Source: an uncultured Pseudomonadota bacterium (GTDB lineage Bacteria > Pseudomonadota > Alphaproteobacteria > RUG11792). From it: a DNA stretch of 51,309 nucleotides. Of this stretch, positions 29,790-38,683 are shown piece after piece. The stretch covers positions 1-51,309 of the forward strand of contig CACYBM010000051.1 in the NCBI GenBank assembly GCA_902772645.1, in the 5' to 3' direction. Position 1 is the first letter of the stretch. Each line of letters opens with the position of its first letter. The translations under genes and the position numbers were made by a program. A model generated the notes under the pieces. It ran no database searches. It was not told the DNA's origin and saw only the letters and a list, made by a program, of their open reading frames with translations.

Positions 29790-30566
29790 ATGGAAAATCA
29801 AGTAAATGATCTTGAATACATATTGGAAGTAAAAGATCTTGTAAAATCATTTAGTGATAATCATGTAATACGAGGTGTTTCATTACATTTATCCAAAGGA
29901 GAATCATATGTAATAATAGGTGGCTCAGGATCAGGTAAATCTGTATTAATAAAATGTATATTAGGAATAATACCACCTACTGCTGGTAAAGTTATACTAC
30001 ATGGAACTGATATGGTTGGATTAAAGCCAAAGGAAAGAGAAAAACTAATGATAAAGTGTGGAATACTTTTTCAAAGTGGTGCTTTATTTGATAGTTTGAC
30101 AGTATTAGAAAATATAACGTTTGGATTAATATACGGATACGGCTGGGCTAAGAAGGATGCGCAGGAAGTAGCTGTAGAAAAATTACATGAAGTAAATCTT
30201 AAAGATGATGTATTAAATAAGTATCCATCTGAATTATCAGGAGGAATGCAGAAGAGAGTAGCACTAGCGAGAGCAATAGCAACGAGTCCTGACATCATAG
30301 TGTTTGATGAGCCTACTACAGGTTTAGATCCAATAACAAGTGGTATTATTAATGAATTAATCGTTAAATGTACTCATGAAATAGGTATTTCTGCACTATC
30401 TATTACTCACGATATTAATAGCTTGAAACACATTAGTGATAGAGTAGGATTGCTATTTAAAGGTAAGATTATATGGGAGGGTACTAATCAAGACCTATGG
30501 ACTTCAGATAATCCTTATGTACAACAATTTATAACAGGATCACTAGAAGGACCATTTACAACGTGA
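29790..30566 (+). CDS. mlaF: ABC transporter ATP-binding protein MlaF
   Basis: This is the ATPase of the Mla lipid transporter. Walker A GGSGSGKSVLIK, Q-loop LFQSGALFDSLTVLEN (typical of the MlaF subfamily), signature LSGGMQKRVALARAIA and Walker B IIVFDEPTTGLDPITSG are all present. I start at the ATG at 29790 (MENQVNDL, 258 residues), not the TTG 12 bases upstream, because GAGG lies 6 bases before it and overlaps the mlaE stop. It is translationally coupled to mlaE. Confidence 0.95.
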   Translation: MENQVNDLEYILEVKDLVKSFSDNHVIRGVSLHLSKGESYVIIGGSGSGKSVLIKCILGIIPPTAGKVILHGTDMVGLKPKEREKLMIKCGILFQSGALFDSLTVLENITFGLIYGYGWAKKDAQEVAVEKLHEVNLKDDVLNKYPSELSGGMQKRVALARAIATSPDIIVFDEPTTGLDPITSGIINELIVKCTHEIGISALSITHDINSLKHISDRVGLLFKGKIIWEGTNQDLWTSDNPYVQQFITGSLEGPFTT

Positions 30567-30769
30567 TATTTAATATGTATTTTGTTATATTTTAAATTGT
30601 AATTGATAGATATATTATTTTGTGCAATTGTATTGGTATTTCGTATTAATTTTAATAGTAACTCATATAATCAAAAACAACAGTATGTTGTTAGTATAAA
30701 GTAATAAATAGATTTATGATAATTATGTTACTATTTTAAATATTATTTAACATTTGCACTATACACTAT

Positions 30770-31251
30770 AATCGTAATGTATTACTTAGTCATAAAAATT
30801 TCTTTGCAAGTAGTATAGTAAGTGCTGAGGATATTAATGAGTATTCTGTAAATCAAGTGATCTAATAATAACAAGAATGTTCAAAGTGGTATGGGAATAA
30901 TGTTTAAGAATCAATTGTTGCAATTAATGTAATTGGTAGAAATAATGAGTTTGATTCTGAGTGTAATAATAATCCTTACTTAACTGTTGAGAAGTAATAA
31001 AATAATAGTAAAATTGCATTGGAATATGCACAAGTTTTGCAGAGGCAGATGAAACAATAAACTCCGGCAATTACTAATTTAGTAAAATTAGATAGTCAAG
31101 TGAGACAAAATGATATAACATCAATCAAACTACATAATATAAAATATAACTTGTTGCATGTTATTATGATTTTTATCCGTTTGCAAAATATGTTTCACAA
31201 AATTATAGAGAATTACTAGAACAAAATAATTTACCAATATATAATTGTTAA
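30770..31251 (+). pseudogene. decayed gene of unknown function
   Basis: One frame reads LLSHKNFFASSIVSAEDINE, YSVNQVI, stops, ESIVAINVIGRNNEFDSECN, stops, NNSKIALEYAQVLQRQMKQ, a stop, then TPAITNLVKLDSQVRQNDI. After one frameshift near 31160 it ends YDFYPFAKYVSQNYREL, LEQNNLPIYNC and TAA at 31249-31251. The pieces are protein-like with ordinary composition, but at least six stops and one frameshift interrupt them. No family recognised. By position and style it resembles the exported helical proteins nearby. Confidence 0.55.
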
Positions 31252-31414
31252 TCAATATTATAAACACAATGTAGTTGGAGTATATATTTGTTATTAAGCA
31301 TGTTGTATTACTCCACTATTCTTGATATTTTATTTAAAAATATTAATAAATTGTTAATATTCGTGCAATAATATATTATCAGTGATTGTGTTTACTCGTA
31401 ATTTAGAGAGTTTT

Positions 31415-32098
31415 ATGTCAATTAAAAACATGTCAATTAAAAATTTGATTTGTATTATACTATTATGTTCTATATCAATTTATAATGGTAATACTGAAGA
31501 CAATAATAATCAAACAGAAGCTGAAAGTAATATTAGTGAATCTGATGACAGTGAAACTAATAAAGACAATGATACAGCAAATACTGATGTAAAAGATACT
31601 GCTACTGAAGATAGTACAGAAAGCATTGATGATGATACAACTAGTGAAGCTGACAATGATAATACCGATAGTGAAGAAGAAAATAATAGTACGAATACTA
31701 TCAATAGTAGTACTAGTGAATCTACATTTATAAAATTAATTAATTCAAGGAAAGATGCAAATACTCGTGCAGTAGAAGCAGTTAATAAATTTAAAGCAGA
31801 TATTGAAAGAATTATTAATGACACCAAGAATAATCAAGAATATAAAAATTTTAAAAATGATGAAATAATATCAACTGAGGCAGATAATATAATACAAAGT
31901 ACTGGATCAATTAGTGAAATGTTAAACAGTTTGAATACTAATATTGATGCTATTTCTGAACTAGTAAATAGTATTTCAAAAAGTATTGAAAAACTGAAAA
32001 AAGGTAAATATCCAGATAAATCATCATCTGAGTTCAAAAAAGCGTTAGATGATATCAGGAAAAAGATTGAAGATATATATTGTAATATAAAAGTATAA
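31415..32098 (+). CDS. acidic low-complexity exported protein
   Basis: A signal peptide is clear (NLICIILLCSISIYNGNTED). I choose the ATG at 31415, or the one at 31430, over the GTG at 31382. The first two Met codons come from a 15-bp tandem duplication of ATGTCAATTAAAAA. About 75 residues of Asp/Glu/Ser/Thr/Asn-rich linker follow, then a helical, coiled-coil-like domain (LNSLNTNIDAISELVNSISK, then SIEKLKKGKYPDK). There are no cysteines in the mature domain until near the end. Function unknown. It lies between two decayed genes, one of which (32206-32625) has a similar helical style. A secreted host-interaction protein is possible. Confidence 0.65.
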   Translation: MSIKNMSIKNLICIILLCSISIYNGNTEDNNNQTEAESNISESDDSETNKDNDTANTDVKDTATEDSTESIDDDTTSEADNDNTDSEEENNSTNTINSSTSESTFIKLINSRKDANTRAVEAVNKFKADIERIINDTKNNQEYKNFKNDEIISTEADNIIQSTGSISEMLNSLNTNIDAISELVNSISKSIEKLKKGKYPDKSSSEFKKALDDIRKKIEDIYCNIKV

Positions 32099-32205
32099 AT
32101 TAATTATATTTTAATATAAAGAGAAGATATCAATGTATTATTAGTTTTTTAAACAGTTAATTTTTTTGTTAATACATTACGTGATGTAATAATATACTAT
32201 AAAAA

Positions 32206-32625
32206 ATGAGGGTTAATAAAAGTTTTTTATGTTTAATAAAATTAAAATGTTAACTATAACTAGGTGGTATGAGTAGTAGTTTAAATGCCATGCGAAGTAA
32301 CTACGGTATACAAAATAGTTAAGTAGTTGCTGAAAGTAATATATTAAAACCAGCAATTGAAAATTTATCTACAAAATGTGATACAGTTTCTAGTAATTTA
32401 AACAACGCACTAACATTATGTTACCAATCAAAGTGCTGTTAATAGAATTTTTAATTCACTAATAACAATTAATGAAAGCATTGAGAAAATAAAACACAGC
32501 ACAAATGTAATAGCTAACAATAAAATCTCAATTTAGCAGGTACTCAGGATATAATTAACCGGGTGCAATTAAATGCTAATAATCAGCAAGTTAGATAGTT
32601 AATAAAGACATTAAATGAAATATAA
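32206..32625 (+). pseudogene. decayed coiled-coil exported-protein gene
   Basis: From the ATG at 32206 the frame reads MRVNKSFLCLIKLKC (short hydrophobic start), two stops, MSSSLNAMRSNYGIQNS, a stop, VVAESNILKPAIENLSTKCD and TVSSNLNNALTL. A frameshift follows, then TNQSAVNRIFNSLITINESI, EKIKHSTNVIANN, another shift, LAGTQDIINRVQLNANNQQV, a stop and a terminal TAA at 32623-32625. The INESIEKIKHSTN segment resembles SISKSIEKLKKG of the intact upstream gene. The pieces could therefore be from a paralogue, but this is not proven. Confidence 0.6.
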
Positions 32626-32688
32626 TTGTAACTATACAATATAATACATGGTATATTTATAGAAATAGTATTTACTTAAAAAACATAT

Positions 32689-32709
32689 GTCCTGTAATGT
32701 GTACAGGAC
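32689..32709. repeat. perfect hairpin between pseudogene and udg
   Basis: GTCCTGTA (32689-32696) and TACAGGAC (32702-32709) form a perfect 8-bp stem with a 5-base loop. On the minus strand TTTTTT follows 5 bases after the stem, so it would act as a terminator for leftward transcripts. No minus-strand gene is present to need one. On the plus strand it lies 80 bases before udg. Confidence 0.5.
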
Positions 32710-32788
32710 TACATTGTACTGTGTGTATTATATTAATGTAGCAATATTATATATATTATGTTTACATCGTGTTATAATGTAAATTGAT

Positions 32789-33805
32789 ATGAAACATGAT
32801 TTATACAAGTGTGTATTACAGTTTTACAGAGCTTTGGGAATAGATATAATATTTGATAGTATGGATTCTCTCGGGGCTTCTTCTGGGGTTAGCTCCAAAA
32901 GGAAAGAAGTTTCTTTATTGAATAATATTAGTGCAAGCTGTAATCACCAATACAATAATAGTAAAATAAGTAATAATTCATATAAAGTAAAAAACAATGA
33001 TATTAATAAACACAATAACATAGATAATGAAGACATAGATAATGAAGAATTGTCTATTAATAATACGATATCAAATAGTACAGATATAATAAACTATAGA
33101 AACGTAGATAGGAGTACATATAACAAAGAATTTGTTAGCAATAATGCAAGAACAGGAAAATGTAATGATATTAATCATTTCAATAATAGCACATTAAATA
33201 ATGCTAATGTAATGAATAATAGTTTACATAATATTATTAATCAATGTGATAATAATCCTCTCTTGAGACAATTATTAGTAGATATAGATAATATCGATTG
33301 TATAATAAAACATACTGCAAGGAACACAGTAGTGTTCGATGGTAATATTAATTCTGAAGTAATGATAATAGGAGAGGCGCCAGGTCAAGAAGAAGATATA
33401 CAAGGCAAACCATTCGTTGGACAAAGTGGTATGTTATTAAATAATATGTTGAGATCAATAGGTCTATCTAGAGAAAATGTAATAATATCTAATATAGTAT
33501 TCTGGAGACCACCATTCAATAGAACTCCATCGACTGATGAAATATCATTATGTTTACCATATGTGCAAAGATTAATAGAAATAATAATGCCTAAAGTATT
33601 ACTCTTATTAGGAGCAGTATCTAATCATGCATTACTAAACACTATGGCACCTATGTCGCGATTAAGAGGCTCTGTAAATAATGTATCTGGTATAAAGGCA
33701 GTATCTACTTACCATCCAGCATATTTATTACGCAGTAGTACTCAGAAGAAATATGCATTCCATGACTTCTTATTATTAAAACATATTATAGAGGGAGAAA
33801 TATAA
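32789..33805 (+). CDS. uracil-DNA glycosylase, family 4 (alphaproteobacterial type)
   Basis: This base-excision repair enzyme removes uracil from DNA. Motif 1 GEAPGQEEDIQGKPFVGQSG (195-214) and motif 2 around H309 (STYHPAYLLR) are present. NIVFWRPPFNRTPSTDEI with a following Cys is the alphaproteobacterial form, which lacks the full iron-sulphur cysteine set. The first 20 residues (VLQFYRALGIDIIF) match the usual N-terminal helix. Residues about 30-160 are an Asn/Ser-rich low-complexity insertion between that helix and the catalytic domain, so the protein is 338 residues instead of about 270. Monocistronic. Confidence 0.9.
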   Translation: MKHDLYKCVLQFYRALGIDIIFDSMDSLGASSGVSSKRKEVSLLNNISASCNHQYNNSKISNNSYKVKNNDINKHNNIDNEDIDNEELSINNTISNSTDIINYRNVDRSTYNKEFVSNNARTGKCNDINHFNNSTLNNANVMNNSLHNIINQCDNNPLLRQLLVDIDNIDCIIKHTARNTVVFDGNINSEVMIIGEAPGQEEDIQGKPFVGQSGMLLNNMLRSIGLSRENVIISNIVFWRPPFNRTPSTDEISLCLPYVQRLIEIIMPKVLLLLGAVSNHALLNTMAPMSRLRGSVNNVSGIKAVSTYHPAYLLRSSTQKKYAFHDFLLLKHIIEGEI

Positions 33806-34384
33806 AATTACTATTACTATGTTAGAATATTTTTTTATTTTTATTGTCAGTAATAATAAATTAGTCGCATCTATAAATTGATATATTGCTTAATTCTGCA
33901 TTATTACGTGTAATGTTCATTAAACTAGCGTCTGTGTGTATCTTTGTTACTTGTTAGTATTATAAAAAGAAGTATAAATTTGAATTACAAACTATATGTT
34001 ATAGATAGAAAAAATATAATGATAGTATTAATAATGTTGTAGTTTGCTTTTAATTAATGTTTATACGCATAATAGTTATATCGTAATATTAATATGATAA
34101 ATTTTTATTACTAATGTATAAGATGGCACAATGTAAAAATAATCGTATGTGTTGTTATTATACAGTAATATTATGTTGTATGGTAATGCTACAATAATGC
34201 AGCATTTGGTATTACAAGACAATATTGGATTATATTATATTAATAGTTGTTTAATATAAATGATATATATTATATATATTTAGTATTATAACAAGGTATA
34301 TAAAAAATTTAATATATTTATCAAATTTTAATATTTATTGTGTATAAATTTAATATAGAATAACATAAAAATATTATCAATATT
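33806..34384. other. intergenic region between udg and charged exported protein
   Basis: 579 A/T-rich bases. An imperfect nested inverted repeat lies at about 34163-34214 (AATGCT/AGCATT inside GTAATA/TATTAC). No ORF with gene-like features. Confidence 0.35.
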
Positions 34385-35887
34385 ATGAAATTATCTACTC
34401 TATTTAAAATAACATTAATATCAAATGTTTGTATATTTTATGGTTATACTGAAAAAATAGGAGAAACTCCTAGTGATAGATATGAATCTGTAATAAATAA
34501 ATCAATTAGTTATGTACAGTATTTCTTTAGTGTATTGAATGAATTGGAAGATTTAAAGAATACAACAAGTGAATTAATATGCGGAATTGATAAAAAAGTT
34601 AGATTACTAGAACTAAATAAAGGCAATAAAAAAATCAAAGGAATACAAAAAATTATTAATAGATTAGAATATTTGAGTAATCGTCTTCGTAATGAAATAG
34701 AAGAATGGGAAGATCAATTATTACAAGAAGATAATACTATAAATGTGGAGCTTACTAGTAAGACTAAAACTGGAGATTATAAGACTACTATTAAAAACTT
34801 AATAAAACTGTATGGATATATAGTAAAACTTATTACTAAATTTAATTCACTGAAAGATCAAACAGAGAGGCATGTAGAGAATGTATCCCATGATATTGGT
34901 AATATTAATACGACAATGGAAGATAAAGAAAATAATACACAGGAGATTTATAAAGCCATAGGCAAATTAACTAAAGAGTTAAAGAAATTAACGAAAGCAA
35001 CATTAAAAGAAATTAATAATTGTAAAAAACAATTAGAAGATATTAATAAGAAAAATAGAGAGCTTAATCAAATAAAAACAACTACAGATGATGATGAAGA
35101 GAAAATTGAAAAAAACAACAATAGTAAAAAGAACAAAAAAGAAACAAATGATAAAAAAGAGAATAAAGATAATAATAAAGATAATCCTAAATTAGAGAGT
35201 AAAGATAATACAAATCAAGAAGATAAAGAAATTACATTAGATGATATTACAGATGAAGAAATAATAGAGTATTTCCGTAGTAGACAGAAAGATGATATTA
35301 ATAATGATGATAATGCAGACAATAAGAAGAAAAAGACCAGCACGGAAGACGATAGTGAAGAAGAAGATAAATCAGTAAATGAAGACGCATCAAAAGACAA
35401 TGTAGAAGAAGATAAAGATGAAGTCAGTACAGACGATAGTGATGATGAGGCAAATAAAAATAGTAATAAATCAAAGAAAAAATCAGAAAAAGAGGAAGAT
35501 AATGGCAAAGAAGATAATGACATTGAAGAAAAAGAACCTAGTAAATCCAAAAAGAAGATAAAAGAAGACATAGATGATGAAGATAGTAATGCAGAAAAAA
35601 AAGAGATTGGTAAACAAAAAAATAACACAAAAAAGAAACAGAAACTAGAAAAAGACAATAATAGTGATGATGACGAAAGTAGTGAAATAGACGAGGATAT
35701 TAATAACGAAGAAAATATTAAATCACATAAAGAATTAAAACAAGTAAACAAAAATAATAAAAAAGAGGATAAAACAGAAAAAGAAGAAACTGAAAAGAAA
35801 TCAGAAGAAAATAAAAAAGCAAGTAACGATAAAGAAAAAACTAAAAAGGAAAATAGTAATAAAAAGAAAGACGATAAAAAAAATTAA
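34385..35887 (+). CDS. exported protein with long charged Lys/Glu/Asp/Asn tail
   Basis: The 500 residues start with a signal peptide (STLFKITLISNVCIFYGYTE), then a helical, coiled-coil domain to about residue 230. From there to the end the sequence is almost only K, E, D, N and S in irregular blocks (for example KKKIKEDIDDEDSNAEKKE). No cysteine or aromatic residue occurs in that part, apart from one short ITLDDITDEEIIEYFRSRQ island near 280-298. No family recognised. The signal peptide end (FYGYTEK) resembles that of the acidic protein at 31415 (YNGNTED). Such tails can be spacers or extracellular disordered regions. Confidence 0.7.
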   Translation: MKLSTLFKITLISNVCIFYGYTEKIGETPSDRYESVINKSISYVQYFFSVLNELEDLKNTTSELICGIDKKVRLLELNKGNKKIKGIQKIINRLEYLSNRLRNEIEEWEDQLLQEDNTINVELTSKTKTGDYKTTIKNLIKLYGYIVKLITKFNSLKDQTERHVENVSHDIGNINTTMEDKENNTQEIYKAIGKLTKELKKLTKATLKEINNCKKQLEDINKKNRELNQIKTTTDDDEEKIEKNNNSKKNKKETNDKKENKDNNKDNPKLESKDNTNQEDKEITLDDITDEEIIEYFRSRQKDDINNDDNADNKKKKTSTEDDSEEEDKSVNEDASKDNVEEDKDEVSTDDSDDEANKNSNKSKKKSEKEEDNGKEDNDIEEKEPSKSKKKIKEDIDDEDSNAEKKEIGKQKNNTKKKQKLEKDNNSDDDESSEIDEDINNEENIKSHKELKQVNKNNKKEDKTEKEETEKKSEENKKASNDKEKTKKENSNKKKDDKKN

Positions 35888-35951
35888 AACAAGGAAAAGT
35901 AATAATAATTGTAGATACTTATAAAGTAAATAATGGAGTTGTTATATAGTT

Positions 35952-36434
35952 ATGGCAATTAATAAATCAACCAACAAACCAAAAAATAATGTAAATAAAC
36001 ATTATATAAAAGGTTTTACATTAGTAGAAATATCTATAGTCCTTTTAATCATTGGTATTCTTATGGGAGCAGTATTAAAAGGTAAAAGCCTAATAGAATC
36101 AGTTAAATTAGACTCGGTAGTAGATGATGTTAGGACTATACAAACTGCATACTCTGAATATATTAATATCACTTCTACAAAACCTGATACTAATGAATTT
36201 TTTAAACAAATGAAAACATACGAATTAATAGAATCTGAGAACTTCAAAGCTCCAAAAGTTGGTGGATCATACTCTATTATAGAACATGATTCCCACCAGT
36301 ATTTGCATTTAAATAACCTCACAGAAAAGCAAATAACTATACTACAAGCCAAATTAAAAGCATCCTTTGGTGAATATCTTAATACTAAAATAGATGATAA
36401 AAATAAAACGAGTATATCTATACAAGTAGATTAG
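35952..36434 (+). CDS. type IV pilin-like (pseudopilin) protein
   Basis: The N-terminus carries a class III (prepilin) signal: a 21-residue basic leader ends at G21, followed by FTLVEISIVLLIIGILMGAV with the conserved Glu at mature position 5 (E26). A globular part of about 110 residues follows, with no cysteine pair. It therefore looks like a pseudopilin, cleaved by a prepilin peptidase and held in the inner membrane before assembly. A candidate prepilin peptidase lies about 5.6 kb away (42024-42440). No secretin, ATPase or PilC-like gene is in the window. It lies 64 bases after the charged exported protein on the same strand. Confidence 0.85.
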   Translation: MAINKSTNKPKNNVNKHYIKGFTLVEISIVLLIIGILMGAVLKGKSLIESVKLDSVVDDVRTIQTAYSEYINITSTKPDTNEFFKQMKTYELIESENFKAPKVGGSYSIIEHDSHQYLHLNNLTEKQITILQAKLKASFGEYLNTKIDDKNKTSISIQVD

Positions 36435-36572
36435 TATTGAGTGAGATATGTTAATATAACATTTAAACATTACTTATTTTGCATTTATACAATCTATTTT
36501 GATATTCTGTGTTATATCGTTATTGTTTCGTTACTCAATATTTTGAATAATATTTTCAATTACTGTTTATAA

Positions 36573-36884
36573 TCATTTGTTTTTATTATTCTGTTGAATT
36601 GCTGTCCAATTCTCGTAAATATTAATATTGTACTTCAAATGTTTTAATATTGTTATCTTCTTTTGTAATGCTTTTAATTCCATAATCTTTTTTTGATTAA
36701 ATTGTTTGTTATCTTTATTTGCTTGTTGTTCAGTAATTGTTGTATTTATTTTTTCAATAGCTGATTTTATAGGTCCCTTATACGGTTTTATTATTTTAAC
36801 TAATTTATAATATTTTTCATCATTAAAACAGTTCTCCCTAAACGAATTTTTGCTGGCAAGTAAGTTTTTGTCACACTTTTTCAT
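36573..36884 (-). CDS. hypothetical protein, probably 3' part of a frameshifted gene
   Basis: The 103 residues are Lys/Asn-rich and helical (YYKLVKIIKPYKGPIKSAIE, then KALQKKITILKHLKYNINIY), with no known domain. Its ATG overlaps the 3' end of the upstream ORF (36871-37524) by 14 bases. An A8 run on the minus strand (36906-36913) lies just upstream. Removing one A would join the upstream frame to this one as LLKK-SYKLGGAMKKCDKN with no stop. The two ORFs are therefore probably one gene of about 320 codons with a homopolymer frameshift. Confidence 0.5.
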   Translation of the reverse strand: MKKCDKNLLASKNSFRENCFNDEKYYKLVKIIKPYKGPIKSAIEKINTTITEQQANKDNKQFNQKKIMELKALQKKITILKHLKYNINIYENWTAIQQNNKNK

Positions 36885-37524
36885 GGCTCCACCTAACTTG
36901 TATGATTTTTTTTAATAAATTTTCTACATTTTGCGATATATTACTAGGAAATATTTTATAATCATCGCGATATATGCTGTTACAACTTTTATTAAATGTT
37001 TTTAACTTGTTATAAAAATTAGTAAACTTTTTAACACACAATGTCAGATAATAATTAAAAAATTCATACGATTTCTTAGTTAATGCTACTTTTTCAATAT
37101 TTGTTATTGTTTCAATATTAATAATATGCAAATCTTTTTTAATTACATCCTTAACATCTTCATTATTGATTGTAATTAAGTTTGTTGCTGATGCATTAAT
37201 ATCATCTAATAAACAAATAAAAAATTCTTGGTAACCATTGTATTGTCTTTCAAATGTATTATATTGTATTTCAATTGTTTTTTTATTTTGTTCATGTTGT
37301 GTTGCATCTGTAACAACATGTTGCTTAATATGATTTGTACTATTCTCTAATGTAGAACTATTATTTGTAACGAAATCAATAGGTGTTTCAGATTTTTTCT
37401 TTAGTATTATCTTATCATTTTTAGTTACAAACTCAGTGCTATTAATGTTTTCAATGCAATTGATACATGCAATACTAAAAATTAACATTAATATCATTTT
37501 TTTACCAATAATAAAATGATGCAT
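36871..37524 (-). CDS. exported hypothetical protein, 5' part of a probably frameshifted gene
   Basis: A signal peptide is seen from the ATG at 37524 (MHHFIIGKKMILMLIFSIAC), which I prefer to the ATG at 37560. The mature part is helical and Asn/Thr/Lys-rich with three cysteines and no known family. The frame ends shortly after an A8 run at 36906-36913. A one-base change there would extend it through the 103-residue ORF at 36573-36884. It is the last unit downstream of tmk on the minus strand, 117 bases away. Confidence 0.6.
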   Translation of the reverse strand: MHHFIIGKKMILMLIFSIACINCIENINSTEFVTKNDKIILKKKSETPIDFVTNNSSTLENSTNHIKQHVVTDATQHEQNKKTIEIQYNTFERQYNGYQEFFICLLDDINASATNLITINNEDVKDVIKKDLHIINIETITNIEKVALTKKSYEFFNYYLTLCVKKFTNFYNKLKTFNKSCNSIYRDDYKIFPSNISQNVENLLKKIIQVRWSHEKV

Positions 37525-37641
37525 ATTAGAGATTATAATTGATACATATGAACACTGCAATACTAAATTTTATTATTAATAAACAAATATTACTAAACTG
37601 TTGTGATTGTGCTACATACATAGTAAAAATCTTTTATTTGA

Positions 37642-38259
37642 TTATCTTTTTAATAATCTATTATTTATGTCCTGTGTAATAATATTATTGACTTTTTCAA
37701 TAGTAGTGGTACCATCTATTATTAAATATCTATCGTTATTATTTGCTATTTGTAAATATGCTTCTCTTACTCTCTTATGATATTCAATAGATTTATTTTC
37801 AAATCTAACATCTTTATTGCAGTGTCTCATTGATCTTCGTAATCCTATTACTGGATCTATATCAATCAAGTATGTTCTATCTGGAACTGTATTATTAGTT
37901 ATTGTACTACATATATCATTTAATAAATCTATGCTAATATTATTACATATTCCTTGATATGCTAAAGTCGAATCCTGGAATCTATCACATATTACTATAG
38001 TATTATTCTTAAGCGCAGGTTTTATTATTTTTTCCCAATTATCAGACCTAGCTGCAAGAAATATCAATGCTTCAGTAATAGTATTCATTTTATCTATTTT
38101 ACCTTGTAATAATATTGTTCTTAATTGTTCTCCTATCTTAGTTCCTCCTGGCTCTCTAGTAACTATTACTTTATAACCATTTGCTTTCAAATATTCATAC
38201 AGCAATTTTACTTGAGTACTCTTACCAGAACCTTCACCACCTTCAAATACAATAAACAT
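37642..38259 (-). CDS. tmk: thymidylate kinase
   Basis: Tmk phosphorylates dTMP to dTDP for DNA synthesis. The 205 residues show the P-loop FEGGEGSGKST, the REPGGT motif, the DR motif DRFQDSTLAYQG and a lid region RRSMRHCNKDVRFE. Length is normal. holB, a frequent neighbour, is absent. Confidence 0.96.
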   Translation of the reverse strand: MFIVFEGGEGSGKSTQVKLLYEYLKANGYKVIVTREPGGTKIGEQLRTILLQGKIDKMNTITEALIFLAARSDNWEKIIKPALKNNTIVICDRFQDSTLAYQGICNNISIDLLNDICSTITNNTVPDRTYLIDIDPVIGLRRSMRHCNKDVRFENKSIEYHKRVREAYLQIANNNDRYLIIDGTTTIEKVNNIITQDINNRLLKR

Positions 38260-38301
38260 TATTTATTAATTTACTCCTTGTTATTTTGTATAAAAACAAT
38301 A

Positions 38302-38660
38302 CTTACCAATACTATTCAAACATAATATATATTACTTCTAATACCACTATGTGTTGTGTTTCTACTATGTAATCCTTATATAACATATCATTAACTTAAA
38401 CTAATTCCATAAATTCTGAACTTACCCACATTATTTAAATACCTTATATATTACTTCTTATAAAAATATATATCATGTCTTTATTGTATAATTGTTTCAT
38501 ACTATTATCATTACTCTAAACTGATTCAATATATTCTAAACTTACGCATACTCTCCAAATACATTACATATTAATTATCATACCAATATATATTAGCAAC
38601 TCGTTCATACAATATCATTATATTAATCATATTATTACTTTTCTAATATTCTATGTATAT
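38302..38660. repeat. degenerate tandem repeat, about 119-bp period
   Basis: Units start with A(T/C)ATATTA at about 38327, 38446 and 38566, giving periods of 119 and 120. A partial unit precedes (38302, CTTACCAATACTATT). Shared landmarks are ATATATTACTTCT, then ATCATTAACTTAAACT or ATCATTACTCTAAACT, then TTCTGAACTTAC or TTCTAAACTTAC. The units are clearly diverged. The array fills the spacer between tmk and rnhA. Confidence 0.65.
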
Positions 38661-38683
38661 CACAAAATTACATTTACTTTGAA

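Noticed and set aside
35215-35751. Ser/Leu-rich minus-strand ORF inside the charged exported protein
   Set aside because: Mirror image of the Lys/Glu/Asp codons. The plus-strand frame has a signal peptide and a full-length frame.
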